A stretch of 64,000 nucleotides of DNA, from assembly GCF_027744825.2 (NCBI RefSeq), contig NC_071334.1:69835937-69899936 (forward strand). Direction: 5' to 3'. The translations under genes and the position numbers were made by a program. Source of the stretch: Synchiropus splendidus (taxonomy: Eukaryota > Chordata > Actinopteri > Syngnathiformes > Callionymidae). Under the pieces are notes generated by a model. It saw only the letters and a program-made list of their open reading frames with translations, ran no database searches and was not told the origin of the DNA. Positions within the stretch are counted from its first letter, which is position 1, and each line of letters begins with the position of its first letter. This document shows, piece by piece, positions 36,761 to 48,200 of the stretch.

Positions 36761-37507
36761 GCTCCCCCCTGGTAACTGAGCTCCACACCTTATGTGAACT
36801 GTGAACTGCTGGGATTTGTCCCCTGCGAACTAGAACCTTACACTGTGTAATTACGTGCCGATTTTTTTTTTTAATTTTTGATTTGCACATTTCCTTCCGG
36901 ATGATGTAGAATATTGAATACAAGCAGCAATGGATTGTTGAGCTCTTGACGGATTGTGCTGACATCTTGCTCATCTCGTCTCGCCCCGCAGCATAAATAA
37001 TAAAACCAGAACCACAACACTGTGCAATGGTCTGTGATAACGCAGGCTCTCAGTCACTGAACCAATTTAGCCCCCCAAATATTATTGTCAGAACCTGTTC
37101 TATGTGTGCTATTGCACATCAACTGCTTTGTATATTGATTCAGAGTGAATAATACTCTTTATAAAAGCACAAATGCAACCGCGGTCAACACTTTGACCAA
37201 ATGTCTGTGGGAGACAGTGAAGTGCGTTTTGTGTTTAAATGAATTTATGTTTAAATGAATAAATCACCATTGCATTATAAATCGAATCAGCACCTAACCA
37301 GCGGGTAAATATTGAATATCCTCCCAGGCTTATTTCCACTAGACTACGTTTGGTTTGCTTTCCTTTAAAAAAAATTTTTTAAATAGTTCAACTACTTTAC
37401 TATTTTTGAAACATTCCTGTTAGTTTTAACAGATGGTAGCTGGCTTAGAAACTCTAATTCAGCAAGGCGAGTTTTGTTGAAGGAATCCTTCATTTCTGTC
37501 TCCACAG

Positions 37508-37625
37508 TGCCTCCAGTCTTGTCCGTGTCCCAGCCGTCCTTCAATGCCACGGCCGACTACCAGGAGTCTGTCACGTTCACCTGCATCACCTCGGGATCGC
37601 CGGAACCTCTGGTCACGTGGCACAG
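37508..37625 (+). CDS. ncam2: ncam2 exon: Ig3, first half
   Basis: A 118-bp exon, residues 190-227, entering in phase 1 and leaving in phase 2. The acceptor is tgtctccacag and the donor gtaact, with a non-consensus c at +5. It encodes PPVLSVSQPSFNATADYQES, then VTFTCITSGSPEPLVTWH. Asn201 is in an N-glycosylation sequon, Cys214 is the first Ig3 cysteine and Trp226 the core tryptophan. It is preceded by a 9.8-kb intron and followed by a 7.8-kb one, the two longest introns bounded on both sides in this window. The exon is asymmetric, so skipping it alone would break the frame. Confidence 0.94.
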
Positions 37626-38159
37626 GTAACTAGCACTCCAGATATATACAGCTGGAAGGGTTGTTAGAGGAGCGACAGTTATTCTCTATAACAGTGCTCC
37701 GGTCAACTGCAAAGGCTGATGCCAGAGCACGAGTGCCGGGGTCGAGCAGATGATGACATTTTCAAATCAACCAGATCTGACAGGCTGCCAATAATAGTGA
37801 AAGGATACCTCCTCGGACTTTTGTTGCTTAAGTAACAATGGCCTCACTGAAAGTCTTAAGTCCAAGGTGTCCAGCAGAACTGATGTATCCTGGTGTGAAA
37901 GGCTCTGAGACAGCCTCATTAATCCCCTGTGGCTGCCTGTTCACTGCACACTGCATCTTTTATTTATAGTTTCTGGACAATGAGTTTGAGTGCCATCAAG
38001 TCAGAGTGAGTAAACCATGTTCGGAAGAAGGTAAATATTTGAAATGCTCTCACCATTTAAAGGGCAATTCAACGGTTGATGGATAGAAGGTGTACTGTGT
38101 TGGGAACTTGGTCGGCTTCTGATGCCTTGGTATCGCCAGCCAGAGTGCCGGTGATGAGT

Positions 38160-38383
38160 GATGGGGAGAAAGTGTTTATGAAACAGTGTCCTAATTTCCA
38201 CTAGATGGCGCACTTCCTTTAGCAATGATGTTCATGATGATCATGTTCATGAATGATGTTCAAGTCAAACATTTTGCAGCAGACAGTGCCATCTGGTGGC
38301 CTCTGAGAATGAGGACACTGTTTCATGAAACCTCTTTGACCCTTCAACACTGTGTCATGAAACTTCATCTACCCATCACTGGT
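38160..38383 (+). repeat. Family A MITE, full copy
   Basis: Left arm tgaaacagtgtcctaatttc cactagatggcgc; right arm agcagacagtgccatctggt ggcctctgag ... ctgtttcatgaaacctc. Motifs 38198-38211 (+) and 38285-38299 (-), both exact. The interior differs by a small duplication of ttcatgatg. Confidence 0.8.
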
Positions 38384-38799
38384 AGAGACCATGGCCAGAG
38401 TGCAGTGTCTTCTTGCAGGCTGTGTGTGTTTACAACGGCCTCCAAAGAGGCCTGGTGGTGGTGTTTTCTGCACTCTTTATTGGGGATGTACTGAAACGAA
38501 AAAGTTTTCGACAAGTACGAAAAATATGACACACTTGGCCAAAATACTGAATATCAAATGTAGCTGTTTGTTTTTTTTCACTATTTTTGAATATTGCATA
38601 AATAGTCTAGAATACATTGTTATACTTGATTTTCAAGTAAAGTAAATGTTTAGATGATTGAATACTTTAGCAATTTTAAGAAGAAATGTTTCTGCATTTG
38701 TTGAAAAATTAAAACATTCATATTGGTCTTTCTAGCAACGTACGCATCCCAAAAATGCATTAAAGTTAATAAATCCACAACAAATTAATTCTCTTTTTG

Positions 38800-39105
38800 A
38801 ATCAAACTTTGCCCTGAAGTGTTGCCATGATACATGGACAACAAAGAAATGATCAAATAAAGATGAAACGTGTGAGACTTGGCTTGGAGAGTCAAAAGCA
38901 TTTCCACTTGTGTTGAACCGCAACTGTTCGGGCATCAGCTGAACAGGCAGCAAGTCGGTGCTGCTGTTCATAAGACACTGAAGTGGTGGGTTGTGCTGCA
39001 AGGTTTCCTACGGTGCCTCTGAGAAAAGTGGAGTAGGTTGCCAAAGTTTTGTCAGCGATCTTGCATTTGAAAAACACATTATATTACATCAACTCGTCGA
39101 TTTCC
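38800..39105. repeat. Family F repeat, copy 2
   Basis: Matches 34860-35090 over catggacaacaaagaaatga, ttgcatttgaaaaacacatt and tcgtcgatttcc, with heavy divergence between. Confidence 0.5.
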
Positions 39106-41039
39106 AGGGACATACAGACTGCGCAGTATACTAGAGTACACTCCGCTCACTTTCTGTCTCCTTTGTAATTGTAATATTATGGTAAGATATGGTTAGCATT
39201 TCCTGCTCACTCACAAAATATCTGAATATTCCAACAAACCATGCAAGGATTTTACACTGGAGATAACAGTGGACATATATTTCTGATGCTAAAAAAATGT
39301 CTCAAAACACTGTCTCACGTTTGTTGTTATCGTGGATTGTTTTGAATTCTGTGAGAGTTAGCATGCAAGGCGTGGAAAGGTTGGCCAATCTAACATTGTT
39401 GTTCAAAAACCACCTCTCAAAATAGAGTACCATTTGTTGGCGCTCCACTCTCTACTGTGAATTTTTATTATCTCGCAGGTGGCTCTATTGCACGCTCATT
39501 TACAGAGGTAGTCTGATCAAACTGAGCCAAACAGCTGAGAAACAATTTCACATTATGAAGCTTGGCTGAGAGCAGAGCTGCTAACGTCTGAATAATTCGC
39601 ATCATGATGACCTCACACTGGTTTCTAGTGTTGTTAATTACTCCGGCGCATAAACAACTGCACTTGAGATTCAGTGTTGTAATTGGGCCAATATTATAAT
39701 ACTGATATGAGTTTGCAAAACTGTTCTATAACAACATATTTGCCTGAAAAGTTTGCAGCTTTATCTGTTCACAGCAGCTGCCTGACCTTTTCTGACCTGA
39801 CTCTTTTCTGCCTGCTATTTCTTCCACTGATAAATTCAACCCTCCTTCAGATTTGACTATAACCTGCCCAGTTGCCAGCAAATTTATTGCATGTTTTTAA
39901 TCCATTTTCCCTCCAATACACATCCTGTTTGTGTCTTTTCACACTAGCTTTTCACACTGCGGACTCTGTCTCGAGAGTCTCAAGTCCGTGATGTGAACAC
40001 AAGTGAGTCGGGTTTTGGCCATGGACTTGATCCTGCCTGGAGAGCTGGACTTTGTCTCGGAAAACTGTCAGTGGTGGGTGAGCTTCTCGCCTCAGCCGAC
40101 TCAGTGCTGGATGCTGGAAACTACCTGTACAGCACGACTCCACACAAACATGATAAATGCAGGGCAGCAAAGGGTCTGAACGCAGTCTGGGTGGACAACA
40201 TTGTTGAAAAACAACTTGGACATTGAGCTGTGGGAGACTGGTGCTGGTGAACGGGAGTGTGGGACCTGCTATGTGTGCGGGTGTTTTGGCCTTTGACTGA
40301 TAAACATCTGATTTAATGGGCAGACAGATTCACTTAAATGAACAATGTTGGGATCGAACTGTTGCTGTGCTGTTGCAGCTGCTGTGATGTGTGCAGCTGT
40401 CTGCATGATGAGAGGAAAGACGAAGAGATTTTTCTGAAGATCAGCAGACTATTCATTGATCATTTCTGACGTCTGGATCTGAACTTCAAAGATTCAAATC
40501 TTCTCCGTCGTCAGTAATCTCTCTCACTTTGTTCAACGTGTTGTGCGAGTGGCGTGGATCAGTCAAGACGGTCTGTATTACGCAACTCGTTTCCACTATT
40601 TTATTATTATTATTATTGTAAAAGAAACACTCCTTCATGTTCAGTTTTGGCTGTGAAACGCCACATTCTGTTCCAGCCGTTGTGGAGGTCCGTCATCAGT
40701 TCATATCTGAGGTGAGGACGACTCGTAGTGTTAAGAAGTGACTGAGAAATGAGGAGGTCAAGCCAATGGTTTGTAAATAGGTTCGAGCTGATGATGACTT
40801 CCTTCAGACGTGCTTCGTCGTGGGTCACAAACCTGCTATTTTGAGCAGAGCGCCACCAGCTGAGGAGAAAAAAAAGGACATGCCTGAGGCGCAGGGGGCG
40901 GATCGGACTCCCGAGACAGAACCTGCAGTGTGAAAATCCCCTCAGTCTTGATGAGGAGTGGACCCTGCCGCGACACTCTGCCTGATCTTCCTGAGGAGAA
41001 ATGTTTAGAGTAAATATTAGTAGTCAAACACTGATCAAT

Positions 41040-41460
41040 GGTGCTGTGTACAGGACAGGTGGGGAGAGAGAGGAGGAGGGCAGTGAGACATCAGGGGAGA
41101 GACGTATGAATGGAAAGGATTAAGGAGCGAAGGACAGCAAGACAGAGAGTTTGAAAGAGCAAGAGAGAAGGGAGAGATAGACGTGGGTGGAATGGTCAAA
41201 CAGAGGGAGTGGTGAACGGAGAGAGAGACACAGGGTGATTAATGAGGGAGAGGAGGATGGACAGAGAGAGACAGAGAGAGAGAGAGTGACGGACAAAAGG
41301 AACCAGGGTGGATGGAAAGAGTGTGAGGCAGGGACTCTGATGGGGTGGATTGAAGGAGAGGGCCGATGGCGGAGGAAGAGGAGAGAGAGGGATTGATTGA
41401 TGAAGGATGGATGACAGAGGATGAGGGAGGAAGACAGGGATGAGGATGGATGAACGAGAG
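41040..41460 (+). repeat. Long purine-rich tract
   Basis: About 420 bp, nearly all A and G on the + strand: GAGA runs (41221-41288) and GGATGG/GGATGA blocks toward the end. Low-complexity; the open frames on both strands across it are artefacts of composition. Confidence 0.8.
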
Positions 41461-41559
41461 AAGCTAACGGCGGTGCTAATGGCTACAGTGGAAACTGTCG
41501 GCTGAAGTTTTTCCCCGCCTGATGCACTGGCTGCCTGTGCGTCATTCGATTGATCTGAA

Positions 41560-42060
41560 AGAAAATGGACAAGTCTTCTCAAGTCCATGTCTAATCTCAA
41601 GTCTTCGCCACGAGTCCAAGTTAAGCCTCAAATCTTTGGTCACAAGTCTGAGTCAGGGAGGAGTCCAATTCAAATCACATGCCTTTGATCATGAGTCTCT
41701 CGTCTTCAGTCAAGTCCAAGTTAAGCCTCAAGTCCATGTCAATTTTCTAGTCTTCACTCATGACCCCAAGTCACATCTGAAGTCTTTGGTCTCGAGTCCA
41801 TGTCAAGTCAAGTCTAGTTGCCGTCACCAAATGAAGGGAACTGCAGCGGCCAATGCCGTAGCTATTGTTGGTTATTGTATCAAAATGGACAAATGCCAAG
41901 CAGAACATAGCGCACAAGCCACAAACCACTAGTCCGAGTCTAGAGTCATTTGCCATTGAGTCCCAGACAATCTCAAGCCAGTGAGGTGCCACTTCAGTGC
42001 GACTGGAGTCCAAGTCACAGACACGAGTCCCAGGTACAGGTAACAGGTATCGCATTTAAA
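41560..42060 (+). repeat. Degenerate CAAGTC/GAGTC repeat
   Basis: Many imperfect copies of caagtc, gagtccaagt and aagcctcaa (for example 41575-41600, 41700-41735, 41795-41815, 41995-42035). Possibly a decayed minisatellite or a fish repeat of this composition. Confidence 0.65.
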
Positions 42061-43248
42061 TCGGACACTGAGACTTTATGACCGAGACTTGGAGGCAGTC
42101 CTGGACCAGAGGCCAGGGATCAAGTCAGCATCGTGCAGCCGCGTCCACATGAAGTCACAAACCAGTACTTTGTATTTTAATTCACATTTAAAGTGTCACC
42201 ACCTTTGGAATTGGAATGTGGAATGTAAGACAATTGAAGACAAGATTCCAAAAATGAAATTAAAATAATGTTGTTGTTATTATTATTAGTAGTATGTGCA
42301 GTAAAACAGAAGCTGTTTATGGTCTATTGATTTTTGCAAGTGATATTATCACTTAACATGGACGTGAGAACCGTTTTTTTTAGTGTTTGTGTTGTGTTTA
42401 ATTCACCACCATCTTCCATCTGATGAGTCCAGCATGTGAGTCAGTGACCACAGCACTGGGGTAAATCACCAGAGAGGAGTCAACCTCAGTATAAACAGCA
42501 ATCACAACTTATCTCCTCTGTCGCTGTCACTGCTCCCCCTCCTATGTATTTCCTGTCAGCATGAACTTGGGAACCAGCGAATGATGTATAATGGACCCCC
42601 TGTCAGCGCTCAGTCAGCGTGACATTCATCTGAGCGGCTCATCTTGCTCTCTTCCTCTTCTGCCACACTGAGGATTCAAACTCTCCTGCTCCTCTTTTTT
42701 TCATTCCTCCTGTACTTAACATTTTTTATTCTTCTCCTGCGCCGGCATCTGACTGTAACATTATTTATGAGCGGCTGAGCAGAATTTGAATCTCTCCAAA
42801 GTCAAATCCACACAGGCCGGGGGTGATATTGTAAGATAAGAAGTTTCTAAACATATTCATAGACGTGGTTTAGTGTGTGCTTTGCCACTTTGGGATTCAG
42901 TTTCTTGAAGGTTAAATAGGGGTCTCTGAGCGAGAAGATGATTTCACCCTGATGGAGTCTAATAAAAATGTCTTCAGAGCGCATCAATTCTTTTGGGTTT
43001 CTTTTTTTATTTCAATAAAGGTTTGTGTCAGATCATACTCCAGAGCTGAATAGTAATACCTCACTATTCATTCAACCAAATTTATCATGTTGCTTAAAGA
43101 TATTTAGCGCTGCTAAAATATTCTCAAAACAATGAAATGGAGCCTCTTTTTCCAACCAAATGAACCGTAAGTCTCGACTTTTTTCTCACGGTCTAAATGC
43201 TGCGGTGTCCAGCAACGTGGCTAATATATGGATTTTTAGAGAGTGAAG

Positions 43249-43690
43249 AGTGTTATTCTACCAAAATACTGAGCCTCATCACATTAAAGTGATGAAATCA
43301 CGTTCCATTGACCTTAAAGCCACCATTGTTTTCGCCCGCATATCCACAGCTCTGCCAACAGAGCCGATCTCATGGAGGACCGGAGACGAAAAGCAGCAGC
43401 TGAGACCGGCTGTGGTGTTGGAACTGTGGACACAATGGCAAAAACAGCGTATTTAAAGTCAATAAAAAAGATGTGAGGAGTTCATGATACAAGTTCATAC
43501 ATGGCTGAGTTTGTTCATGAGTCAGTCTCCATGCTGGAGCCCATTTTCCAAACTAGTTTAGAAGTGATCCTGGTGCATTTTTAAGACGGGTGCACCACTG
43601 GCCTTTCTATGGCGCAAACTGCACCAATGAACAAGACCTGTTTCCCTTCTTAAATTGAATGGGTTCGGCTCATATTTCAGTGCACTCTAT
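43249..43690 (-). repeat. Family E repeat, copy 3 (reversed)
   Basis: Reverse complement of the two halves of copy 1: gagcctcatcacattaaagt, gatgaaatcac at the left; gagtcagtctccatgctgga, aaactagtttagaagtgatc and gtgcactctatcgtctgg at the right. Confidence 0.65.
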
Positions 43691-43805
43691 CGTCTGGAAA
43701 TCACCCTTTTTTTGCTTGTTGTTTGTTTAGTTATGTTTTCTAATGATTTAAAGTAGGAGGTGGAATCACGATTGAGGGTAGACAGGCGTGAAACCTGATG
43801 TGCAG

Positions 43806-44008
43806 CTGAGGTTTCATGAAGCAGTGTGCTGTTTTTCAGAGGCCACCAGGTGGCACTGTCTGCTGTAAAGTGTTTGGACTTGAACAATGAATTCAATGAA
43901 ACCTCACATCATTTCTCAACCTATTTCTAAACCTTGTGGCCTCTGAACACTAGGACGCCGTTTCATCTACCTGCTATACTGTTTCATGATACCTCATCTA
44001 CCCATCAG
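43806..44008 (-). repeat. Family A MITE, full copy, one site lost
   Basis: Left arm gaggtttcatgaagcagtgt ... ggccaccaggtggcactgtc; right arm eroded to accttgtggcctctgaacac. Exact CTCF-like motif 43843-43857 (+); its partner is destroyed. Confidence 0.8.
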
Positions 44009-44916
44009 TAGTAGAACCTGACCAGGACATCAGTTGAGCGGAGAGTGTGCTTTAGAACGTGTGTTTGGATGACGTCCATTTTGAGTGCAACATCTGCACT
44101 TTATTACACAATAATGCACTGCATCAATCTGAATGTAATGCCAGACCGCTGGCTAACAGACGTTGAAGTTCTGATATATATTTTTTCCAAGCGTCAACTA
44201 TTGAAATGCAGTGGAGAACCCTTTGTTAAATAAAGTCATTTTTGGATTTGGATAAAGGTCAAAACAGAAATGACAGAACATTCATTGGTGTCACTTGCAG
44301 ACTGGTGTTTTATCGACACTGACTGACTTGAATGGATCCGTGAAACACACAGGCAGGCACACACAATCTCAGTCTCTCTTTCACACCGTGACGTGACGCT
44401 GACTGACACAAATGGATTCAAAACGTCAGTTAATGATTATAATTCATTGACGCATTGTGAAACCTATTCTAAATGTAATTCAATGCAGTTATGATTGTAA
44501 GCACAGGAACCACTGTCAATCAGTTTTTACTCAGGAAAAGTGCTTTAAGTACACGAGCTACAGATGACAGCGGCAGTCCTTACCGACGTGCTGTGAGAAA
44601 GTCGTGTGGGAAAACACTCCAATGTTGGACAGAACTTTACACGACTCCCAAGTCAATGCGCATTCATTTGCTTTAAAATGTGAATGCACTTGATGAATGG
44701 TTTTTTTGGTTTTGTATTTTATTTCTTTATTCTCATGGAGCCTTTTTTCAAATCATTATTTTGTTTTCCAATTAATTTCTAAATTAATAACTTTTCTATT
44801 TTCTTTATTATAAATGAAACTAATATTGTAGTATACTTTCCTTATATATTTACAAGCTATATAACGTCAGTTTTACTTTTCCTTCTTCACAGCAGAAGTG
44901 TTTTGAACTTCAGACT

Positions 44917-45121
44917 GTGATGGGTTGATGAGGCTTCATGAAACAGTGTCCTGATTTTCAGAGGCCACCAGATGGCACTGTCTGCTGTAAAATGTTTGCA
45001 CTTGAACTACTAACAAACTCACGTCATTTCTCAACCAAGAGCGCCATCTAGCGGCCTCTGACAATTACGACACTGTTTCATCGACCCTGCAATACTGTTT
45101 CATGATACCTCATCTACCCAC
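44917..45121 (-). repeat. Family A MITE, full copy
   Basis: Left arm gatgaggcttcatgaaacag ... ggccaccagatggcactgtc; right arm agagcgccatctagcggcct ... catgatacctcatctaccca. Motifs 44965-44979 (+, exact) and 45040-45054 (-, one mismatch). Confidence 0.85.
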
Positions 45122-45413
45122 GAACAGAGCATACTAATACTTTTCTTTTTGCTCTACAGTTGTGGCATCATCAATTTTTTTATTACGACCATGTAATTAT
45201 CCTGCCTCAGCTCGTGTAACTTTATTGTCTACCAGAGGGATTCTCATTTTGGATGGCAAATAAAACACTGCTATATTTTTTAAAGGCAACAGCTTGATGT
45301 GACGTGATTGCCACCTGCTGGAAAAAAGTCGACCATTAACATGTTAATTATATATTTATTAAGGTGCTTTAACCTGTGGTTACACATGTTGACGGCCGGT
45401 TTGATTTGTGCAG

Positions 45414-45583
45414 GAAAGGTCAGATGCTCGAGCCGTCCGAGCAGTACTTCTTCCATCGACTGGATGGAGGACGGAACACTTTGCTGGTGCAAAATATCCG
45501 CCAGGGCGACGGAGGGAGCTACTCGTGCAGGGCCACCAACAAGGCGGGGTCTGAGGAGAGAGAGATATTCCTCCAAGTCTTTG
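45414..45583 (+). CDS. ncam2: ncam2 exon: Ig3, second half
   Basis: A 170-bp exon, residues 229-284, entering in phase 2 (Arg split AG|G) and leaving in phase 1. The acceptor is gatttgtgcag and the donor gtaaaa. It encodes KGQMLEPSEQYFFHRLDGGR, then NTLLVQNIRQGDGGSYSCRA and TNKAGSEEREIFLQVF. Cys266 pairs with Cys214. The pattern GDGGSYSCRATNKAG matches the NCAM2 pattern (S)DGGPYVCRATNKAG well. With the previous exon it forms a 288-bp, frame-neutral Ig3 cassette. Confidence 0.94.
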
Positions 45584-45705
45584 GTAAAACCACTCACTGC
45601 CATTCATGTTTTTGTAACTTCAATCTGCAACAGTTCAAGGTGATGCAAGTGAGTCTGAGTTGAGCAACGTAGCAGAAGGCCTGCGTCCCAATGGAGGCTT
45701 CAATA

Positions 45706-45750
45706 GATCGATAGATAAATAGATACTTTATTCATCTCTATCTATCGATC
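45706..45750. repeat. GATA/TATC hairpin, LINE-tail-like
   Basis: A perfect 12-bp inverted repeat, gatcgatagata against tatctatcgatc, around agatactttattcatct, which resembles the 3' tail seen on fish SINEs and LINEs. Confidence 0.6.
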
Positions 45751-46496
45751 AGTTAATGCTAACTCCCCTCTTGTCTAATATTTGTCTCTTTATGTTGCAT
45801 TACATGCAGCCATCTTGCCTTCAACCATATTTACAACCCACTGGAGTTCACAAAATGGATGTCCTCTTGCGTTACATCAGCGCATGAGCTTGTCGGCTCA
45901 CAATAAAACAATTACAACATTTGAATTTCCCCCAAATATCACCTCTAATGATCCTTGTTTCAATTACTGCAGGCCTCATGGATGTAATTGGATGGATATT
46001 TTTCACAAAGCTGCCGGCCGTTTCTCCTATGATCTCCGAGATGGTGAACTCATGAAAGTGTAGCGATGTTTCCCTGCAACATTCTTACAAGAGCAGAGAA
46101 AAGCCCGTTTGTTTAAAATGCACATTTAAATGAACAAATTAGTGAAGAGAAAGTGTAGCATTGCACAGTGTTTGCATGGAAATGAAGTTGGAGTTTATTG
46201 TCTTGACAGCAGATTCAGAGGTCATTTGTTTAAGATTCAGGTGCACAGACTTTCCCAAGGCTTTGCTTCTCTGACTGCTTCGGTTCTCCTGGTACTAGCT
46301 CATAAACTGTTCAAACCATTCATACAAAAAGAAACAGTCATTTTCAGTAGAGATTTCTACATTTTTTTTAGCCAAGTTTCTTGCTGTAGCAGCAGGAACA
46401 GAGATAGTGCTTATTGTTCAAGCTCCATCCGTCTTCCTCTTACCTGACTTGCAGCCACAGCGTCAGGATAACATACAACTGCTGTTGGTGTCGTAA

Positions 46497-46541
46497 AAGT
46501 CTACTTCCCCAACGTCGTATTACACCGTGAGAGTGAGGATC
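46497..46541. repeat. Family B element, right end only
   Basis: Reads aagtctacttccccaacgtc, then accgtgagagtgaggat. Confidence 0.55.
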
Positions 46542-46624
46542 AGACACAGCCAGGTGCTTTTTTCCAACAAATGATCACACTTTGAAGGACTGAACAGATG
46601 TAAGTTCAATGTCAAACTGTCAAT

Positions 46625-46870
46625 CAGCAGATTAAGGTACGTTCATGCTCCCTTCATGTCGGACATCGGACCCGTCCTTTTCCAATATGTTACCGTCACA
46701 TGCTTCCATACGCTCTTTACGTTGGTGTTGCTGTTCACCACTACATCCACCAGAAGGAGCAGCCCAGAATCAAACGTGACAAACTCCGAAATGTTTTGAA
46801 AACAGAGGCAGTGATGTCGGAGGCAGTGGCCGGTGAGGCTGCCATAGTAAGCTTTCTGTATATTAGTAAG
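46625..46870 (-). repeat. Family D dispersed repeat, copy 2
   Basis: Inverse of 10838-11115: gtcacatgcttccatacgct, ctttacgttggtgttgctg, catccaccagaaggagcagc, ccagaatcaaacg. Confidence 0.6.
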
Positions 46871-46969
46871 CCTTGTAGAACTGGAAAGAAATACGTGTCA
46901 TGTTTGTCTAGCTAGTGTACCCAAGTGTGGTGAGTGGTTTTAAATTTACAGAAGACTCGAGCGAGATTA

Positions 46970-47610
46970 GCAATTATCAAAGGTAAACAATCAGGAGAAC
47001 TGAGGGCGACGACACCAAAGCGGAGCACGTAGGACAACACGAAAGGAGGGGGAAAAACCTGAAACAGAAAGCAGGTGTAAGAGATACAATCGTGAAAACG
47101 GGGACAACTAAGAAACGCACTCCGATCTAACTCTCACGAGGCTGTAGTAAAACTAAGGACGCTGGGTCGTGGTAAAAACACACACACCGACCGAGGGAAT
47201 AAATACCACACTGGTCGAACTAAATCAGTGAGTAAACAAACACTCAAGACAAAACTATCACGGAGCAGAGAGAAGAGCAAGAGAGAGAGGAAAGGCACGA
47301 GAACGAAGAGGAGAACGCGGAGCGGAACAGGGAGATAAACAGGGACACAAATGAGCAGAGTAATCGAGGGAGAACGTACCATGAGATTCCTAAACGGACC
47401 ATCTGGCAATGGCAAGCTGGAACCCGTGCGGAAGATATCCAAGAAGATGATTAGTGGAATGACTTCCAGCTGCGTTGCCATCAAGCTGCGGGGAAACAGA
47501 CACAGAGCAAAGAACCGGGAAAACCGGGAGTTACAAAAATAAAATCACAGACAAGACACAGAACATAACAATACGGACAAAATGAACACAGATCCGGATT
47601 CGTACGTAAC
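46970..47610 (-). repeat. Probable dispersed repeat, unclassified
   Basis: A/G-rich block ending acacagatccggattcgtac gtaac. Reversed, it starts gttacgtacgaatccggatc, then tgttatgttctgtgtcttgt ctgtgattttatttttgtaa, a composition common in fish LTRs or non-autonomous elements. Not a gene despite short open frames. Confidence 0.4.
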
Positions 47611-48054
47611 ATTGGGCATCAATGGGCCTTTACAATCTTCAGAGACCTGATTAGTGAAGTTTGTGTGCTCGTTGGTTCGCAACCAAACCCTGCAACCTGC
47701 CCAGACATCTGGACACCCCAGGTTTGAATGAAACTAACCTTTAAGTTAGATGAAGCTTGGCTTCGTCCTGGCCTGCAGCCTGGCTGCTGTGGAATATCAC
47801 CATTCGAGTCCAGCAGCAGAAATTCCCTTCACCTTGTAGAGGTCCCCGCAGGACCATGTCAAGTTGTCTGCCTTTTTAGAACCACAGGTCCTTTGTCACA
47901 TGGAATATCCATCATGAAAGTTTGAGAAGTCCACAGCGTCAGGACAGATCCCTTTCATACTTGCTACGGTGATTTAAATGGGAAGCTAGAGGAGCCATTG
48001 AATGTCAAACTGCTGGATACATCATTTACATCTCCTCTCCTCTCCTCCGTCAAG

Positions 48055-48200
48055 TCCAACCTCATATCACGCAGTTGAAGAACGTGACAGCGGTGGAGGG
48101 CAGCGCCGCCATGATCACCTGCGTGGCTGAGGGGGAACCCCTGCCAGACATCTCCTGGAAGAGAGCAAGTGATGGCAGAACCTTTAAAGATGGAGATAAG
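48055..48200 (+). CDS. ncam2: ncam2 exon: Ig4, first half
   Basis: A 146-bp exon, residues 286-333, phase 1 to phase 0. The acceptor is cctccgtcaag and the donor gtgggc. It encodes QPHITQLKNVTAVEGSAAMI, then TCVAEGEPLPDISWKRASDG and RTFKDGDK. Asn294 is a sequon; Cys307 and Trp319 are the Ig core residues. In NCAM1 the optional 30-bp VASE exon can be inserted after the equivalent of this exon. I saw no convincing in-frame mini-exon in 48201-49564, but such a short exon is hard to exclude by eye. Confidence 0.94.

Larger units (their letters stand above)
27682..37507 (+). other. ncam2: ncam2 intron Ig2/Ig3
   Basis: 9.8-kb phase-1 intron, gtgagt...ccacag, the longest with both ends in the window. 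Contains LINE fragments (27740-28424, 36485-36760), family A copies (29089-29299, 29948-30156), a dispersed repeat (30735-31080), a 94-bp inverted-repeat pair, a family B copy (33064-33407), family F (34676-35110), a probable LTR/other repeat at 35270-35640 and a tandem repeat (35780-35981). Stretches 31100-32550 and 36760-37500 are AT-rich with nothing recognised. Confidence 0.7.
37626..45413 (+). other. ncam2: ncam2 intron within Ig3
   Basis: 7.8-kb phase-2 intron, gtaact...gtgcag. Contains family A copies (38160-38383, 43806-44008, 44917-45121), a family F copy (38800-39105), a purine tract (41040-41460), a CAAGTC-rich repeat (41560-42060) and a reversed family E copy (43249-43690). 39110-41040 and 42060-43240 show nothing I can name; an (ATT)n run lies at 40602-40618. 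Confidence 0.7.
45584..48054 (+). other. ncam2: ncam2 intron Ig3/Ig4
   Basis: 2.5-kb phase-1 intron, gtaaaa...gtcaag. Contains a GATA hairpin (45706-45750), family B end (46497-46541), family D copy (46625-46870) and an unclassified repeat (46970-47610). The remainder has nothing I can name. Confidence 0.7.
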
